Shown: piece by piece, positions 1-6,823 of the stretch
Position numbering within the stretch: the stretch's first letter is position 1
Layout: every line of letters starts with the position of its first letter
Assembly (NCBI GenBank): GCA_009776385.1
Contig: WRFT01000045.1
Coordinates: 1 to 10,651 of the forward strand
Direction: 5' to 3'
Source: Clostridia bacterium
GTDB lineage: Bacteria; Bacillota; Clostridia; Christensenellales; Aristaeellaceae
Length of the DNA stretch: 10,651 bases
Translations under genes and position numbers: made by a program
Notes under the pieces: generated by a model
The model's database searches: none
Seen by the model: the letters and a program-made list of their open reading frames with translations, nothing else
What the model was told of the DNA's origin: nothing

Positions 1-266
1 ATAGGCAGTTATCCGAACAGATTGCCAATGGGCGCGGGTTTACGGCTATTTCTGTCGCATGGTTGTCTAATTTGTCTCCCATTGTGATTATGCTGGTGTC
101 CTTCCTCTTTGCTATGATGCAAAAAGGATGCTCCGTCATACAAACACAGTATAACATTCCTTCTTCTATGGCGGATATTTTACAGGGTGTCATTTTATTT
201 TTCGTGTTAAGCTGCGAGTTCTTTACACGTTATCGCCTGGCGTTTCGTAAGGAGGCGGTAATATGA
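1..266 (+). CDS. ABC transporter permease, BMP/Nup type (3' part only)
   Basis: This is the C-terminal end of an inner-membrane permease of a nucleoside or simple-sugar ABC importer; its start lies left of the window. The reading frame is open from base 3 (R-Q-L-S-E-Q-I-A-N-G-R-G-F-T-A-I) to the TGA at 264-266. The stretch GRGFTAISVAWL, a hydrophobic helix, then IPSSMADILQGVILFFVLSCEFF and a basic tail ending in RYR are typical of the C-terminus of the first permease of BMP-family systems (YufP/NupP of Bacillus, NupB of Lactococcus). The stop overlaps the start of the next permease in an ATGA at 263-266, so the two are translationally coupled. The ATP-binding protein and the lipoprotein substrate-binding protein would be expected upstream, outside the window. 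Family is clear; substrate is not determinable from this fragment. Confidence 0.88.
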   Translation, partial: RQLSEQIANGRGFTAISVAWLSNLSPIVIMLVSFLFAMMQKGCSVIQTQYNIPSSMADILQGVILFFVLSCEFFTRYRLAFRKEAVI

Positions 267-1225
267 GTTTTTTTAGCCTCTTGCAGTCTTTCTTATATGC
301 TTCAATATTGGCGGGAACACCGCTTTTATTTGGAACGATTGGTGAAATAATCCAAGAAAAATCCGGAAGCTTAAATCTGGGTGTGGAAGGTTTAATGTAT
401 GTCGGAGCGATATCCGCATATGCCGCCGCCGTCAGGTCGCAAAATCCGTGGCTTGCCCTTTGCCTGTGCTTCCTTTTTGGAATGCTCGCGGCGTTAATAT
501 TCGCCTTCTTAACGGTTACCTTACGTGCTAATCAAAACGTAACCGGATTGACTTTAACCGTTTTCGGAACAGGAATAGCCAACTTCATTGGGCAAAACAT
601 GAAATTCTCCGCGGAAGAAACGCTATCATTGTCCGATAATGTCAGAAATGCGCTGCTGCCGATAACACCCGGTAGGCTGATAGAGATTCCCGTTGTCGGA
701 AGATTGATATTTAATCATAGCATACTCACTTATTTAGCCGTCCTCCTGGCCGTATTGGCCAGTTTGTACCTTAACCGTACCAAAAGAGGACTCAATCTGC
801 GCGCTATTGGTGAAAACCCGGCTGCTGCAGATGCGATGGGTGTGAACGTCACGTTAAACAAATACATCCATATCATGGTGGGAGGCGGCATATGTGCCCT
901 GGGCGGGGCTTATATCTCATTGGTCACTTGTGTTGGCAATTGGCAGCCTAATATCATATCCGGGCAAGGTTGGATTGCGGTGGCATTGGTAATTTTCGCG
1001 TCATGGAAACCATTGCGTGCCATATTGGGCAGCTTGATTTTCGGCGCGTTAAGTATTTTACGTCTGTATGTACCGTTAAGCGTTCTCGCGCTTCCGCCTT
1101 CTATTTTTTCAATGGTGCCATTTGCGGTTACTTGCGTTGTGTTAGTGGTTTCATCCATCCGTATGCGCAAAGAAAACCAACAGCCGTCCGCCTGCGGTGT
1201 CAATTACTTTAGGGAAGAAAGATAG
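263..1225 (+). CDS. ABC transporter permease, BMP/Nup type (second permease)
   Basis: This is a 320-residue integral membrane permease, the second of the heterodimeric pair of a BMP-type importer (YufQ/NupQ-like). Family signatures are GEIIQEKSGSLNLGVEGLM at residues 27-45, the cytoplasmic coupling-loop motif around residues 173-195 (TKRGLNLRAIGENP, then AADAMGVNV), and SGQGWIAVALVIFASWKP at about 233-250. Eight or more hydrophobic segments cover most of the chain. The length matches the family. The ATG at 263 overlaps the stop of the upstream permease and is preceded by AAGGAGG at 249-255, which fixes the start. It is the last gene of its operon: the next gene is convergent and 29 bases away. 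Relatives import purine nucleosides (guanosine, inosine) or sugars; I cannot choose between them here. Confidence 0.92.
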   Translation: MSFFSLLQSFLYASILAGTPLLFGTIGEIIQEKSGSLNLGVEGLMYVGAISAYAAAVRSQNPWLALCLCFLFGMLAALIFAFLTVTLRANQNVTGLTLTVFGTGIANFIGQNMKFSAEETLSLSDNVRNALLPITPGRLIEIPVVGRLIFNHSILTYLAVLLAVLASLYLNRTKRGLNLRAIGENPAAADAMGVNVTLNKYIHIMVGGGICALGGAYISLVTCVGNWQPNIISGQGWIAVALVIFASWKPLRAILGSLIFGALSILRLYVPLSVLALPPSIFSMVPFAVTCVVLVVSSIRMRKENQQPSACGVNYFREER

Positions 1226-1238
1226 CCCCCTCTTGCGC

Positions 1239-1253
1239 CTAATCGCGGATTAG
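1239..1253. repeat. Short hairpin between convergent genes
   Basis: CTAATC-GCG-GATTAG forms a perfect 6-bp stem with a 3-nt loop in the 29-base gap between the convergent permease and small membrane-protein genes. It could act on transcripts from either side, but no T-run follows on either strand, so it is not a convincing intrinsic terminator. Confidence 0.3.
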
Positions 1254-1254
1254 A

Positions 1255-1734
1255 CTATCCGTAAGTATGGCGTATGGTGAATCGGTATCCCCATAAATAA
1301 TACGTTATGATGATCTCTCGTACGGAGTGAACGGAAGCGTTCGTCAACAAAACCGCTCCGAGTGTACCGCTGCTGCCGGCAGCGAGGAGGGGCGCCGGTT
1401 CGTTTAATAGTTGTAAAACATCGCCTTCCACCGGAACAATTTGCAGTTCAATCCTTTCTGCCGGTATCAGGCATCTGTTGGAAAGGGTTACGGCGTAAGT
1501 ACGAAACGCGTATTCTTCCGCTGTGCCTGTCAATGTATTTTGAAAGAGGATTCCCGTTATCGATTCGTTTTCAAACCGTCGTTGATAATCGTAAAACTGT
1601 GCCGCATACTCCGTCGCGGGCGCGACGGACAGGGAGATGTCCTCCAACGTGATATGGGCTGTAGTGTATAAATACACACCGCATCCCACGATAATTAAAA
1701 GCAGAATGACCAGCCCCCACGCAACGCGTTTCAC
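1255..1734 (-). CDS. Small membrane-anchored protein of unknown function, third gene of the ZorAB-like operon
   Basis: I do not recognise a family. The 159-residue product starts with a short basic end (MKR) and a hydrophobic segment at residues 4-24, then a polar extracytoplasmic domain of about 135 residues that looks rich in beta strands (alternating hydrophobic stretches such as RIELQIVPV and GAVLLTNASV). I-V-G-C at 15-18 resembles a lipobox, so Cys18 could be lipidated; the hydrophobic run continues past it, so a plain membrane anchor is equally possible. The GTG start at 1734 is fixed by AAAAGGAGG eight bases upstream. The gene begins 18 bases after the stop of the MotB/ZorB-like gene, so it is very probably co-transcribed and may be a periplasm-side partner of that motor. 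That link is inferred from position only. Confidence 0.75.
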   Translation of the reverse strand: MKRVAWGLVILLLIIVGCGVYLYTTAHITLEDISLSVAPATEYAAQFYDYQRRFENESITGILFQNTLTGTAEEYAFRTYAVTLSNRCLIPAERIELQIVPVEGDVLQLLNEPAPLLAAGSSGTLGAVLLTNASVHSVREIIITYYLWGYRFTIRHTYG

Positions 1735-1752
1735 GACAAATGCCTCCTTTTA

Positions 1753-2727
1753 TTATTGGGATAAAATACGGTTAATTTCTTCTATCATCTCGGTGTCTTT
1801 TAAGCTGAATTTAAACTCAACGCGTCGGGACTGCTCCATGTTCACCGTTCCGTCAGCATTATAAATGGGTGAGGAATAGCTGCGTCCCGTAGGCGATATT
1901 ATTTTCTCAAGCGCGGCTCGTTGCCCCTGGCTAAGCCCCGGCATATCGTTTAGGCAGTAAGTAACTACCGCCAACGCGCGCCGTTGACTCAGTTCCAAGT
2001 TCGATAAATAAGTTCCTTGGGTGTCGGTATGGCCTTCCACGATAATTGCACCCAGATAATCACTGTACTCAGGCCTTAGCAGAACGTTTAGATATACGGG
2101 AATGAACCGGTTTAGGAGTTGCCTTCCCGATTCCTTTATATCAGCCCTATTTGTATCGAAGAAAACGGTGCTTTCCACAATGATATTGCCCGTTGTAATA
2201 TCTACCGATGCTCGCAGACTCTCTTGTGAGAAAGTTTGACTTAAGTCTTGGATAATTTGTGTTCGGACGCCTAAAAAGGTGTCGAGTTTTAATTGTTGGT
2301 CATCCATCAGTTGCTGTTGTTGCAGAAGGCGAAGCGTGGAATCGTCCAGGTCCATCTGTTGAATGGTCAACAGAGCCTGGGTTTTAACCAATTCCGCTTC
2401 CTTTTCGCTTAACGCTTCAAGGCTGTCTTCTAATTCTTGTTGCTTGGTTACCAATGCGTGCTGAGTTAAAAGAAGTTCATCTTCACGCGCTTGAAGGTTC
2501 ATTTGCTGCCGGTCTAACAAAACGCCTTGATCGATGAGTTCTGTCGCCTGTCGCTGGAGTTCGGTGCTCATGATATCAAATACCGTATAGTACCGGTACA
2601 AGTTATAACAAAGCAGCAGCACGAAAACCAAAAGCATGGCGGCCATCATGTCGGAATAAGAAATCCAACTGGTACCTCCGTCCGTGCGTCCGGGTTTTCG
2701 CGTATAGCGGGTGTTTCGGTTACTCAT
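1753..2727 (-). CDS. ZorB/MotB-like motor protein with OmpA peptidoglycan-binding domain
   Basis: This is a 324-residue stator-type subunit. Residues 1-20 are a basic cytoplasmic tail. A single membrane helix at about 24-47 carries the SYSDMMAAML motif; Asp26 corresponds to the proton-accepting aspartate of MotB (Asp32 in E. coli). Residues 52-150 are a long Gln/Leu/Glu-rich coiled coil, much longer than the MotB plug and linker. Residues 170-310 form an OmpA/MotB C-terminal domain, with the TVFFDTNRADI strand-turn and EGHTDTQG...NLELSQRRA at about 231-251; Asp235 and Arg250 are the expected peptidoglycan contacts. The ATG at 2727 overlaps the end of the ZorA-like gene by 8 bases, so the two are translationally coupled and probably form one complex. 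No flagellar genes are nearby, and the partner is ZorA-like rather than flagellar MotA, so a ZorB-type role fits better than flagellar rotation. Confidence 0.85.
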   Translation of the reverse strand: MSNRNTRYTRKPGRTDGGTSWISYSDMMAAMLLVFVLLLCYNLYRYYTVFDIMSTELQRQATELIDQGVLLDRQQMNLQAREDELLLTQHALVTKQQELEDSLEALSEKEAELVKTQALLTIQQMDLDDSTLRLLQQQQLMDDQQLKLDTFLGVRTQIIQDLSQTFSQESLRASVDITTGNIIVESTVFFDTNRADIKESGRQLLNRFIPVYLNVLLRPEYSDYLGAIIVEGHTDTQGTYLSNLELSQRRALAVVTYCLNDMPGLSQGQRAALEKIISPTGRSYSSPIYNADGTVNMEQSRRVEFKFSLKDTEMIEEINRILSQ

Positions 2728-4285
2728 TGCCTGTGCCTTCCGCAGCGATGCCCCGGGTGCTTGGTGCTTGCTTAAAAATGTACTTTTCCAATGTTTCCTG
2801 TATGGCAGTCATCGTTTGTTGTATTTGCGAAAAGGCTATAATCAATCCGTCTCTGGTTTTCAACTCGGTCATACGCTCCAGTTCCCCCGATAGCGTTCTT
2901 AGGATATCGTGAATGCTTTCATCAAACATGGCCAAAGAACGGCTGAACCCTTCAGTGATGTTCTCTACAAACGAACCGTAACTCTCTGATAATAAACTGG
3001 CTGTATATTTGAAATGCTCCGACGCTGATTCGATGCCGCCGGCGCTCGCGTCTCCGAGATGTTTAATGCCCGTTAACATGGTTTCGCTGTAAGACGCATA
3101 GTCTTTTATATGTTTCTCAAGCTTTATTTGATGCTCATGTACCATGGTTGAAACATGTGTTTGTTGCTGTTGCGTTTGGTTCATCTTACGAAGCAGTTCA
3201 ACGGATTCCGTTTCAAACATCGCTGTGTCATCCCTGTAAGCTGTCAGTTTGGCAAGGTATGTCTCAAATCGCTCGATGATTTCATTCATGCTCCCATGCA
3301 ACACAGACAAATTGTCCGTCAAACCGGAAGCGGCGGATAAAGTATCTTTCAACATTTCGTTAGACGCCGCTTGATTTTGGTTCAATGCGGTCATTGTTTG
3401 GCCTAATTCTAAAAATTGCCCGTTAAGCGCTGTGTTCATTTTATTAATGAATTGTGTGACGATGCGGTTTATACCATCCAATTGTTCACGGGTTGCTGCG
3501 TTGATGAAACGATCCATGGAGGCGGTGACAGGCGACATCGAGCGGGCGATGGCGCCTTCTACGCTAACGGCAACTTGGGCGCTTACGTCATTTGACAAGC
3601 CGGTTAAAACCATGTACCTGTCCTGATTCTGGCATAGCATCTGTACGGAATCTTCCGGCGCTCGTCTTAGCGCTACCTGTGAGAACACATCGCAGAAAGC
3701 ATCCAACGCCTTGAAGGCACGGCCTGATGCGATGCGGTACAAAATATTAAATACAATGGAACAGGTAATACCCGCAATGGAAGTCGCAAAAGCGTATTGC
3801 ATGCCGGATAAAAGCGTTGGTATCGCATCGATTAAGGCGGCGGTATCGGCGAAATCCAGCTTTTCCATACCGCTCATTAATCCTATAAAAGTACCCAGTA
3901 TCCCAAGTGATGTTAATAACCCGGGAATGAGTTCCGCGAACGGGCCGCTTCCGGGACGGTAAACAACGGTATCATCGTTAATGTAATCGTCTACATTATG
4001 GGATAATCCCCGATAAGTTAACTGTTCCGAGTTGAGCAGGAATCTATGCCAATGCGATTGAAGTTTCTTACCTAAAAAAAGGGGGTTTTGCCAATCCGCA
4101 CCATTACTGCCGGAGGGAGCTTTTTTTATTAGCTTTTTTGTTCCTTTCTTAACGAGCGTTCCGGTTCGCATAACCGGCAGAACGCATCGCAGGAGACCGG
4201 TTGCAAAAATGAGCCCGATCATCACATAAACCGAACTATCCAAAACATTGGGCAGAAGCGTTACGACCGTGTCTAAAAAGGGCAT
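2720..4285 (-). CDS. ZorA/MotA-TolQ-ExbB-like proton-channel protein with long cytoplasmic coiled-coil tail
   Basis: This is a membrane proton-channel subunit expected to assemble around the ZorB-like protein. Using the ATG at 4285 (522 residues), membrane helices lie at about 18-38, 120-142 (IPGLLTSLGILGTFIGLMSGM, the conserved MotA/ExbB helix with its Pro and GTFxGL) and 161-185 (GMQYAFATSIAGITCSIVFN). From about residue 207 to 505 the chain is a mostly helical, Gln/Ser/Glu-rich tail without membrane segments, resembling the intracellular tail of ZorA and unlike flagellar MotA or ExbB, which are about 250 residues. A GTG-GTG pair at 4297-4292 in the same frame is an alternative start, but it reads better as the GGTGGTG ribosome-binding site of the ATG. 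A strong promoter lies about 30 bases upstream. It is the first gene of a three-gene operon. ZorAB-type assignment is by architecture; function as phage defence is unproven. Confidence 0.82.
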   Translation of the reverse strand: MPFLDTVVTLLPNVLDSSVYVMIGLIFATGLLRCVLPVMRTGTLVKKGTKKLIKKAPSGSNGADWQNPLFLGKKLQSHWHRFLLNSEQLTYRGLSHNVDDYINDDTVVYRPGSGPFAELIPGLLTSLGILGTFIGLMSGMEKLDFADTAALIDAIPTLLSGMQYAFATSIAGITCSIVFNILYRIASGRAFKALDAFCDVFSQVALRRAPEDSVQMLCQNQDRYMVLTGLSNDVSAQVAVSVEGAIARSMSPVTASMDRFINAATREQLDGINRIVTQFINKMNTALNGQFLELGQTMTALNQNQAASNEMLKDTLSAASGLTDNLSVLHGSMNEIIERFETYLAKLTAYRDDTAMFETESVELLRKMNQTQQQQTHVSTMVHEHQIKLEKHIKDYASYSETMLTGIKHLGDASAGGIESASEHFKYTASLLSESYGSFVENITEGFSRSLAMFDESIHDILRTLSGELERMTELKTRDGLIIAFSQIQQTMTAIQETLEKYIFKQAPSTRGIAAEGTGNE

Positions 4286-4316
4286 ACACTTCACCACCGA
4301 TCATGAACTGTGCTTC

Positions 4317-4345
4317 ATTATATTACATTTATATGAATATGTAAA
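4317..4345 (-). promoter_or_regulatory. SigA-type promoter of the ZorAB-like operon
   Basis: On the - strand TTTACA (4345-4340) is followed by a 17-base spacer and a perfect TATAAT (4322-4317). Transcription would start near 4310 and give a leader of about 25 bases before the ATG at 4285. The surrounding DNA is strongly AT-rich. This is the best promoter match in the window. Confidence 0.7.
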
Positions 4346-4408
4346 ATAATTTCATAACAACTGTGTCATTCCATAAGATAACTATTATTTTTCTTGTCAT
4401 ATATCGAC

Positions 4409-4437
4409 TTGTTTAAAATCGTTTTTTTTGATATGCT
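4409..4437 (+). promoter_or_regulatory. Possible promoter of the rRNA pseudouridine synthase gene
   Basis: TTGTTT (4409-4414), a 17-base spacer and TATGCT (4432-4437) form a moderate SigA-type match, each box 4 of 6. It would leave a leader of about 65 bases. The region is AT-rich enough that such matches arise by chance. Confidence 0.3.
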
Positions 4438-4507
4438 GACGATGCTGTATGCAGATTTTTCAAGGTTACGCAGCTGCAGTAAAGGTCTTTAAACAAGAGG
4501 TGAACGC

Positions 4508-5242
4508 ATGCGCCTTCAAAAATATTTAGCCGATTGCGGTGTCGCGTCACGTCGCGGTTCAGAGAGTATCATCGCCGAAGGGCGTGTTACGTTAAATGAC
4601 ATGACTGTATCCGAAATGGGTGTACAGGTTCATCCCGGCGATAAGATATGCGTTGACGGATTACCGGTAACACCTGTAAAAGAAAAACACTATCTAATGT
4701 ATTATAAACCGTTAGGAGAGGTGACGACGGTATTCGATCCGGAGGGACGCCCAACGGTTATGGATAAATTCCGCGATTATCCTGTTCGTCTTTTTCCCGT
4801 GGGAAGGTTGGATTATGATAGCGAAGGGTTACTGTTGCTGACCAACGATGGGGAGTTGACACGTCATCTGCTGCACCCCAGCAGGCACGTACAAAAGACT
4901 TATATGGCCAAGGTTTCCAAGCAATTATCCGATCAAGCGCTGGACAAGCTCCGTACCGGTGTTATCATTGACGGACGCATGACATCGCCTGCCAAAGTCT
5001 TTGTTACACAGCGGGCGCCTTTTTATACCTCTGTTCTCATTACGGTACACGAAGGAAGAAACCGGCAGATTCGTAAAATGATTGAGTCGGTTGGCCATAC
5101 GGTAGTATCGCTTCGTAGAGTGGGTTTCGGTCCGCTCAAACTGGGTGATCTGCTGCGTGGAACATGGCGGTCCTTATCAGAACAGGAAGTGAAGACGCTC
5201 AAGACGATGGGCGGCTCCTCCGAGCGCGTTCAGCGTTTATAG
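4508..5242 (+). CDS. rluB: rRNA pseudouridine synthase, RsuA/RluB/RluE/RluF family
   Basis: This enzyme isomerises uridine to pseudouridine in rRNA; RluB-type members act on 23S rRNA in the peptidyl-transferase region. The 244-residue protein has an N-terminal S4 RNA-binding domain (MRLQKYLADCGVASRR, residues 1-60, with the EGRVTLND turn), then the catalytic domain with YYKPLGEVTTV at 65-75 and the signature VGRLDYDSEGLLLLTNDGEL at 98-117. Asp102 in GRLD is the expected nucleophile. EGRNRQIRKM and the VVSLRRVGFGPLKLGDL stretch near the C-terminus complete the family pattern. AGAGGTGA lies a few bases before the ATG at 4508. It starts the + strand cluster and is divergent from the ZorAB-like operon. 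The exact target base is inferred from the usual Firmicute RluB assignment. Confidence 0.92.
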   Translation: MRLQKYLADCGVASRRGSESIIAEGRVTLNDMTVSEMGVQVHPGDKICVDGLPVTPVKEKHYLMYYKPLGEVTTVFDPEGRPTVMDKFRDYPVRLFPVGRLDYDSEGLLLLTNDGELTRHLLHPSRHVQKTYMAKVSKQLSDQALDKLRTGVIIDGRMTSPAKVFVTQRAPFYTSVLITVHEGRNRQIRKMIESVGHTVVSLRRVGFGPLKLGDLLRGTWRSLSEQEVKTLKTMGGSSERVQRL

Positions 5243-5266
5243 AACTTGCAGCGACGGCTTCTGCGA

Positions 5267-5295
5267 TTGAGTTTTCCGTGCCCGTGCGTTACAAT
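5267..5295 (+). promoter_or_regulatory. Probable promoter of trmL
   Basis: TTGAGT (5267-5272), a 17-base spacer and TACAAT (5290-5295) form a good SigA-type match in the 102-base gap after the pseudouridine synthase gene. Transcription would start near 5302, about 40 bases before the TTG start of trmL, so trmL and the genes after it may have their own promoter. Confidence 0.5.
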
Positions 5296-5344
5296 AACCA
5301 CGGTGTTCAAAGCTGTTTAACCATGATAAGGAAGTGCCTGCCGT

Positions 5345-5860
5345 TTGCATGTTGCTTTAATAACTCCGGAGATACCGCAAAACACCGGTAACATCGCTCG
5401 TACTTGCGCTGCTACCGGCACAAAGCTCCACTTGGTGGGGCCGTTAGGCTTTATCCTAAATGATAAACGCGCTAAACGCGCCGGGCTCGATTATTGGCAA
5501 ATGGCAGATATCACTGTTCATGACGATTTAGAAACGTTTTTATCGGCACGCGCAAATGATCGGCTTTTTTATTTATCGACGAAAGCGGAAATTGGTTATC
5601 ACCAGGTGACCTATCACGAGGATGACTTTCTTGTCTTTGGCTGTGAAACGCGGGGGCTGCCGGAGAATCTGCTTAATAAATACTATGACCGATGCATACG
5701 CATACCCATGCTGCCGGGCGCAAGATCCTTAAACCTTTCTAATGCCGTGGCGATTGTCCTTTTTGAAGCGCTGCGACAGATGGCTTTCCCTGGCCTGCTG
5801 CGGGAGGGCGCTTTAACAGGGCGTCCTGAAGCGGAAGCGCGTTGGCTGGATTGGGTATAG
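5345..5860 (+). CDS. trmL: tRNA (cytidine(34)-2'-O)-methyltransferase TrmL
   Basis: This SPOUT-class enzyme methylates the 2'-OH of the wobble base 34 of certain leucine tRNAs using S-adenosylmethionine. The 171-residue length is close to that of other TrmL proteins (about 155-160), which lack a separate RNA-binding domain. All three SpoU motifs are visible: motif 1 PEIPQNTGNIARTC at residues 8-21 (Asn13, Arg19), motif 2 VFGCETRGLPENLL at 97-110, and motif 3 PGARSLNLSNAVAIVLFEAL at 124-143, which builds the trefoil knot. The start is the TTG at 5345, giving the conserved MHVALITPEIPQNTGN opening, with AAGGAAGTG eight bases upstream. The nearest in-frame alternative would cut into motif 1. The stop lies inside a small hairpin (5855-5872). 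Confidence 0.92.
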   Translation: MHVALITPEIPQNTGNIARTCAATGTKLHLVGPLGFILNDKRAKRAGLDYWQMADITVHDDLETFLSARANDRLFYLSTKAEIGYHQVTYHEDDFLVFGCETRGLPENLLNKYYDRCIRIPMLPGARSLNLSNAVAIVLFEALRQMAFPGLLREGALTGRPEAEARWLDWV

Positions 5861-5872
5861 CTTAACCTATAC
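5855..5872 (+). repeat. Small hairpin at the trmL stop codon
   Basis: GTATAG (5855-5860, containing the trmL TAG stop) and CTATAC (5867-5872) pair perfectly around a CTTAAC loop. No T-run follows, so it is not an intrinsic terminator; it could tune mRNA stability or coupling to the next gene, or be chance. Confidence 0.3.
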
Positions 5873-5903
5873 ACATGGTTTGAGTAATGAAGGGGGCTGA
5901 ACA

Positions 5904-6209
5904 ATGGCGCGCCGTGAAGACTTTCAAGACGACGAGTATTATACGTATCCTGTCTATGAACAGGAAGACGATATGTATTCCGATGATGATTACTTAGTAT
6001 ATGATGAAGAGGATGACTGGGATATTCCGCCGGAGGAAAAAAGACTTCGCCGAATCGGACGGTTTAAGGTTGCGGCGGGCTTGTTCAATTTTACATCACT
6101 CATCGTCGGGCTGCTCGTTTCCTTCGCCATGTTAGCGCTCATCCTAAGCTTGGTTAACTGGGTGGTTGCGGATATGAACCAAACGTTAAGTTTCTTCGGA
6201 AGCCGATAA
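5904..6209 (+). CDS. Small acidic single-pass membrane protein of unknown function
   Basis: I do not recognise a family. The 101-residue product has a strikingly acidic, Tyr-rich N-terminal half (residues 5-46, mostly Asp, Glu and Tyr), a short basic patch KRLRRIGRFK at 46-55, and a hydrophobic segment at about 57-88, followed by a short tail. The basic patch before the helix predicts a cytoplasmic N-terminus by the positive-inside rule. The acidic region is probably unstructured and could bind a basic partner or metal ions; that is inference. The ATG at 5904 follows AAGGGGG by a suitable distance. It lies 43 bases after trmL and 2 bases before the glycosylase gene, so it is part of the same operon. 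Confidence 0.75.
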   Translation: MARREDFQDDEYYTYPVYEQEDDMYSDDDYLVYDEEDDWDIPPEEKRLRRIGRFKVAAGLFNFTSLIVGLLVSFAMLALILSLVNWVVADMNQTLSFFGSR

Positions 6210-6211
6210 AA

Positions 6212-6823
6212 ATGAGCGCCTTACACGCAGACGCAAGATGGGATGCTTGGCATCAAGCACTGCTTAAATGTAACGCATGTACTTTGTGTCAAAGCGCTAC
6301 GCGAAAGGTACCGGGGCAAGGCAGCCAAACCGCTCCGCTGATGCTCATCGGTGAGGGGCCCGGCGCTGCCGAAGACCGCGAGGGGTTAGCGTTTGTTGGA
6401 CCCGCGGGTCAGCTTTTAACACGTATGCTCATGGCAATCAACCTTCCGCGCGAACGCGTCTATATCTGTAATATAGTAAAATGCCGCCCTCCCGGAAACC
6501 GTACTCCCTCGCAAGAAGAGGCGAACGCATGCCTTCCGTTTTTACGCGCCCAGGTAGCGATGCTGCGCCCGCGTGTTATTCTGCTGTTAGGAGCGACTGC
6601 CGCCATCCATACATTGGGAGGCGAGGTTCGCGTTACAAGGGATAGGGGAAAGTGGGTTGAGCGTAAAGGCGTCTTGATGATGCTGACTTATCATCCCTCC
6701 GCGTTGCTGCGTGACGTAAGTAAGAAACGAGAAGCATGGGAGGACATGCAGGCGCTGCGCGATAAATTGATGACACTATCTCTTTATGAAGATATCTATA
6801 GTCATGAGGCCGGAAGCATATGA
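6212..6823 (+). CDS. Uracil-DNA glycosylase, family 4 (Fe-S)
   Basis: This enzyme removes uracil from DNA, starting base-excision repair of deaminated cytosine. The 203-residue product has the [4Fe-4S] ligands of family 4 in the right spacing: Cys20 and Cys23 (CNAC), Cys91 (VKCRPPGNRTP) and Cys107 (NACLPFL), 16 residues apart as in the Thermus enzyme. The uracil-pocket motif is GEGPGAAED at 47-55, with Gly in place of the usual Ala of GEAPG. FVGPAGQLL follows at 61-69, and the second active-site motif is TYHPSALLR at 159-167. The ATG at 6212 is 2 bases after the preceding stop, and its own ribosome site is weak, so it probably depends on coupling. Its end overlaps the paralogous gene in an ATGA at 6820-6823. 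Confidence 0.93.
   Translation: MSALHADARWDAWHQALLKCNACTLCQSATRKVPGQGSQTAPLMLIGEGPGAAEDREGLAFVGPAGQLLTRMLMAINLPRERVYICNIVKCRPPGNRTPSQEEANACLPFLRAQVAMLRPRVILLLGATAAIHTLGGEVRVTRDRGKWVERKGVLMMLTYHPSALLRDVSKKREAWEDMQALRDKLMTLSLYEDIYSHEAGSI

Noticed and set aside
910..1212. Open frames on both strands inside the second permease gene
   Set aside because: They overlap a clear family-matched permease, and their products are low-complexity shadows without ribosome sites.
2527..3962. Several + strand open frames opposite the ZorAB-like genes
   Set aside because: They are antisense to well-supported coding frames, have no ribosome sites, and show no domains.
1753..4285. Flagellar stator motA/motB
   Set aside because: The MotA-like protein is twice the usual size with a long helical tail, and no flagellar or chemotaxis gene lies in the window.
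4470..4491. Small palindromes before the pseudouridine synthase gene (GCAGCTGC, and TAAAG-GT-CTTTA)
   Set aside because: They are short and match no known leader or riboswitch; the second could slightly shield the ribosome site, but I cannot support a function.
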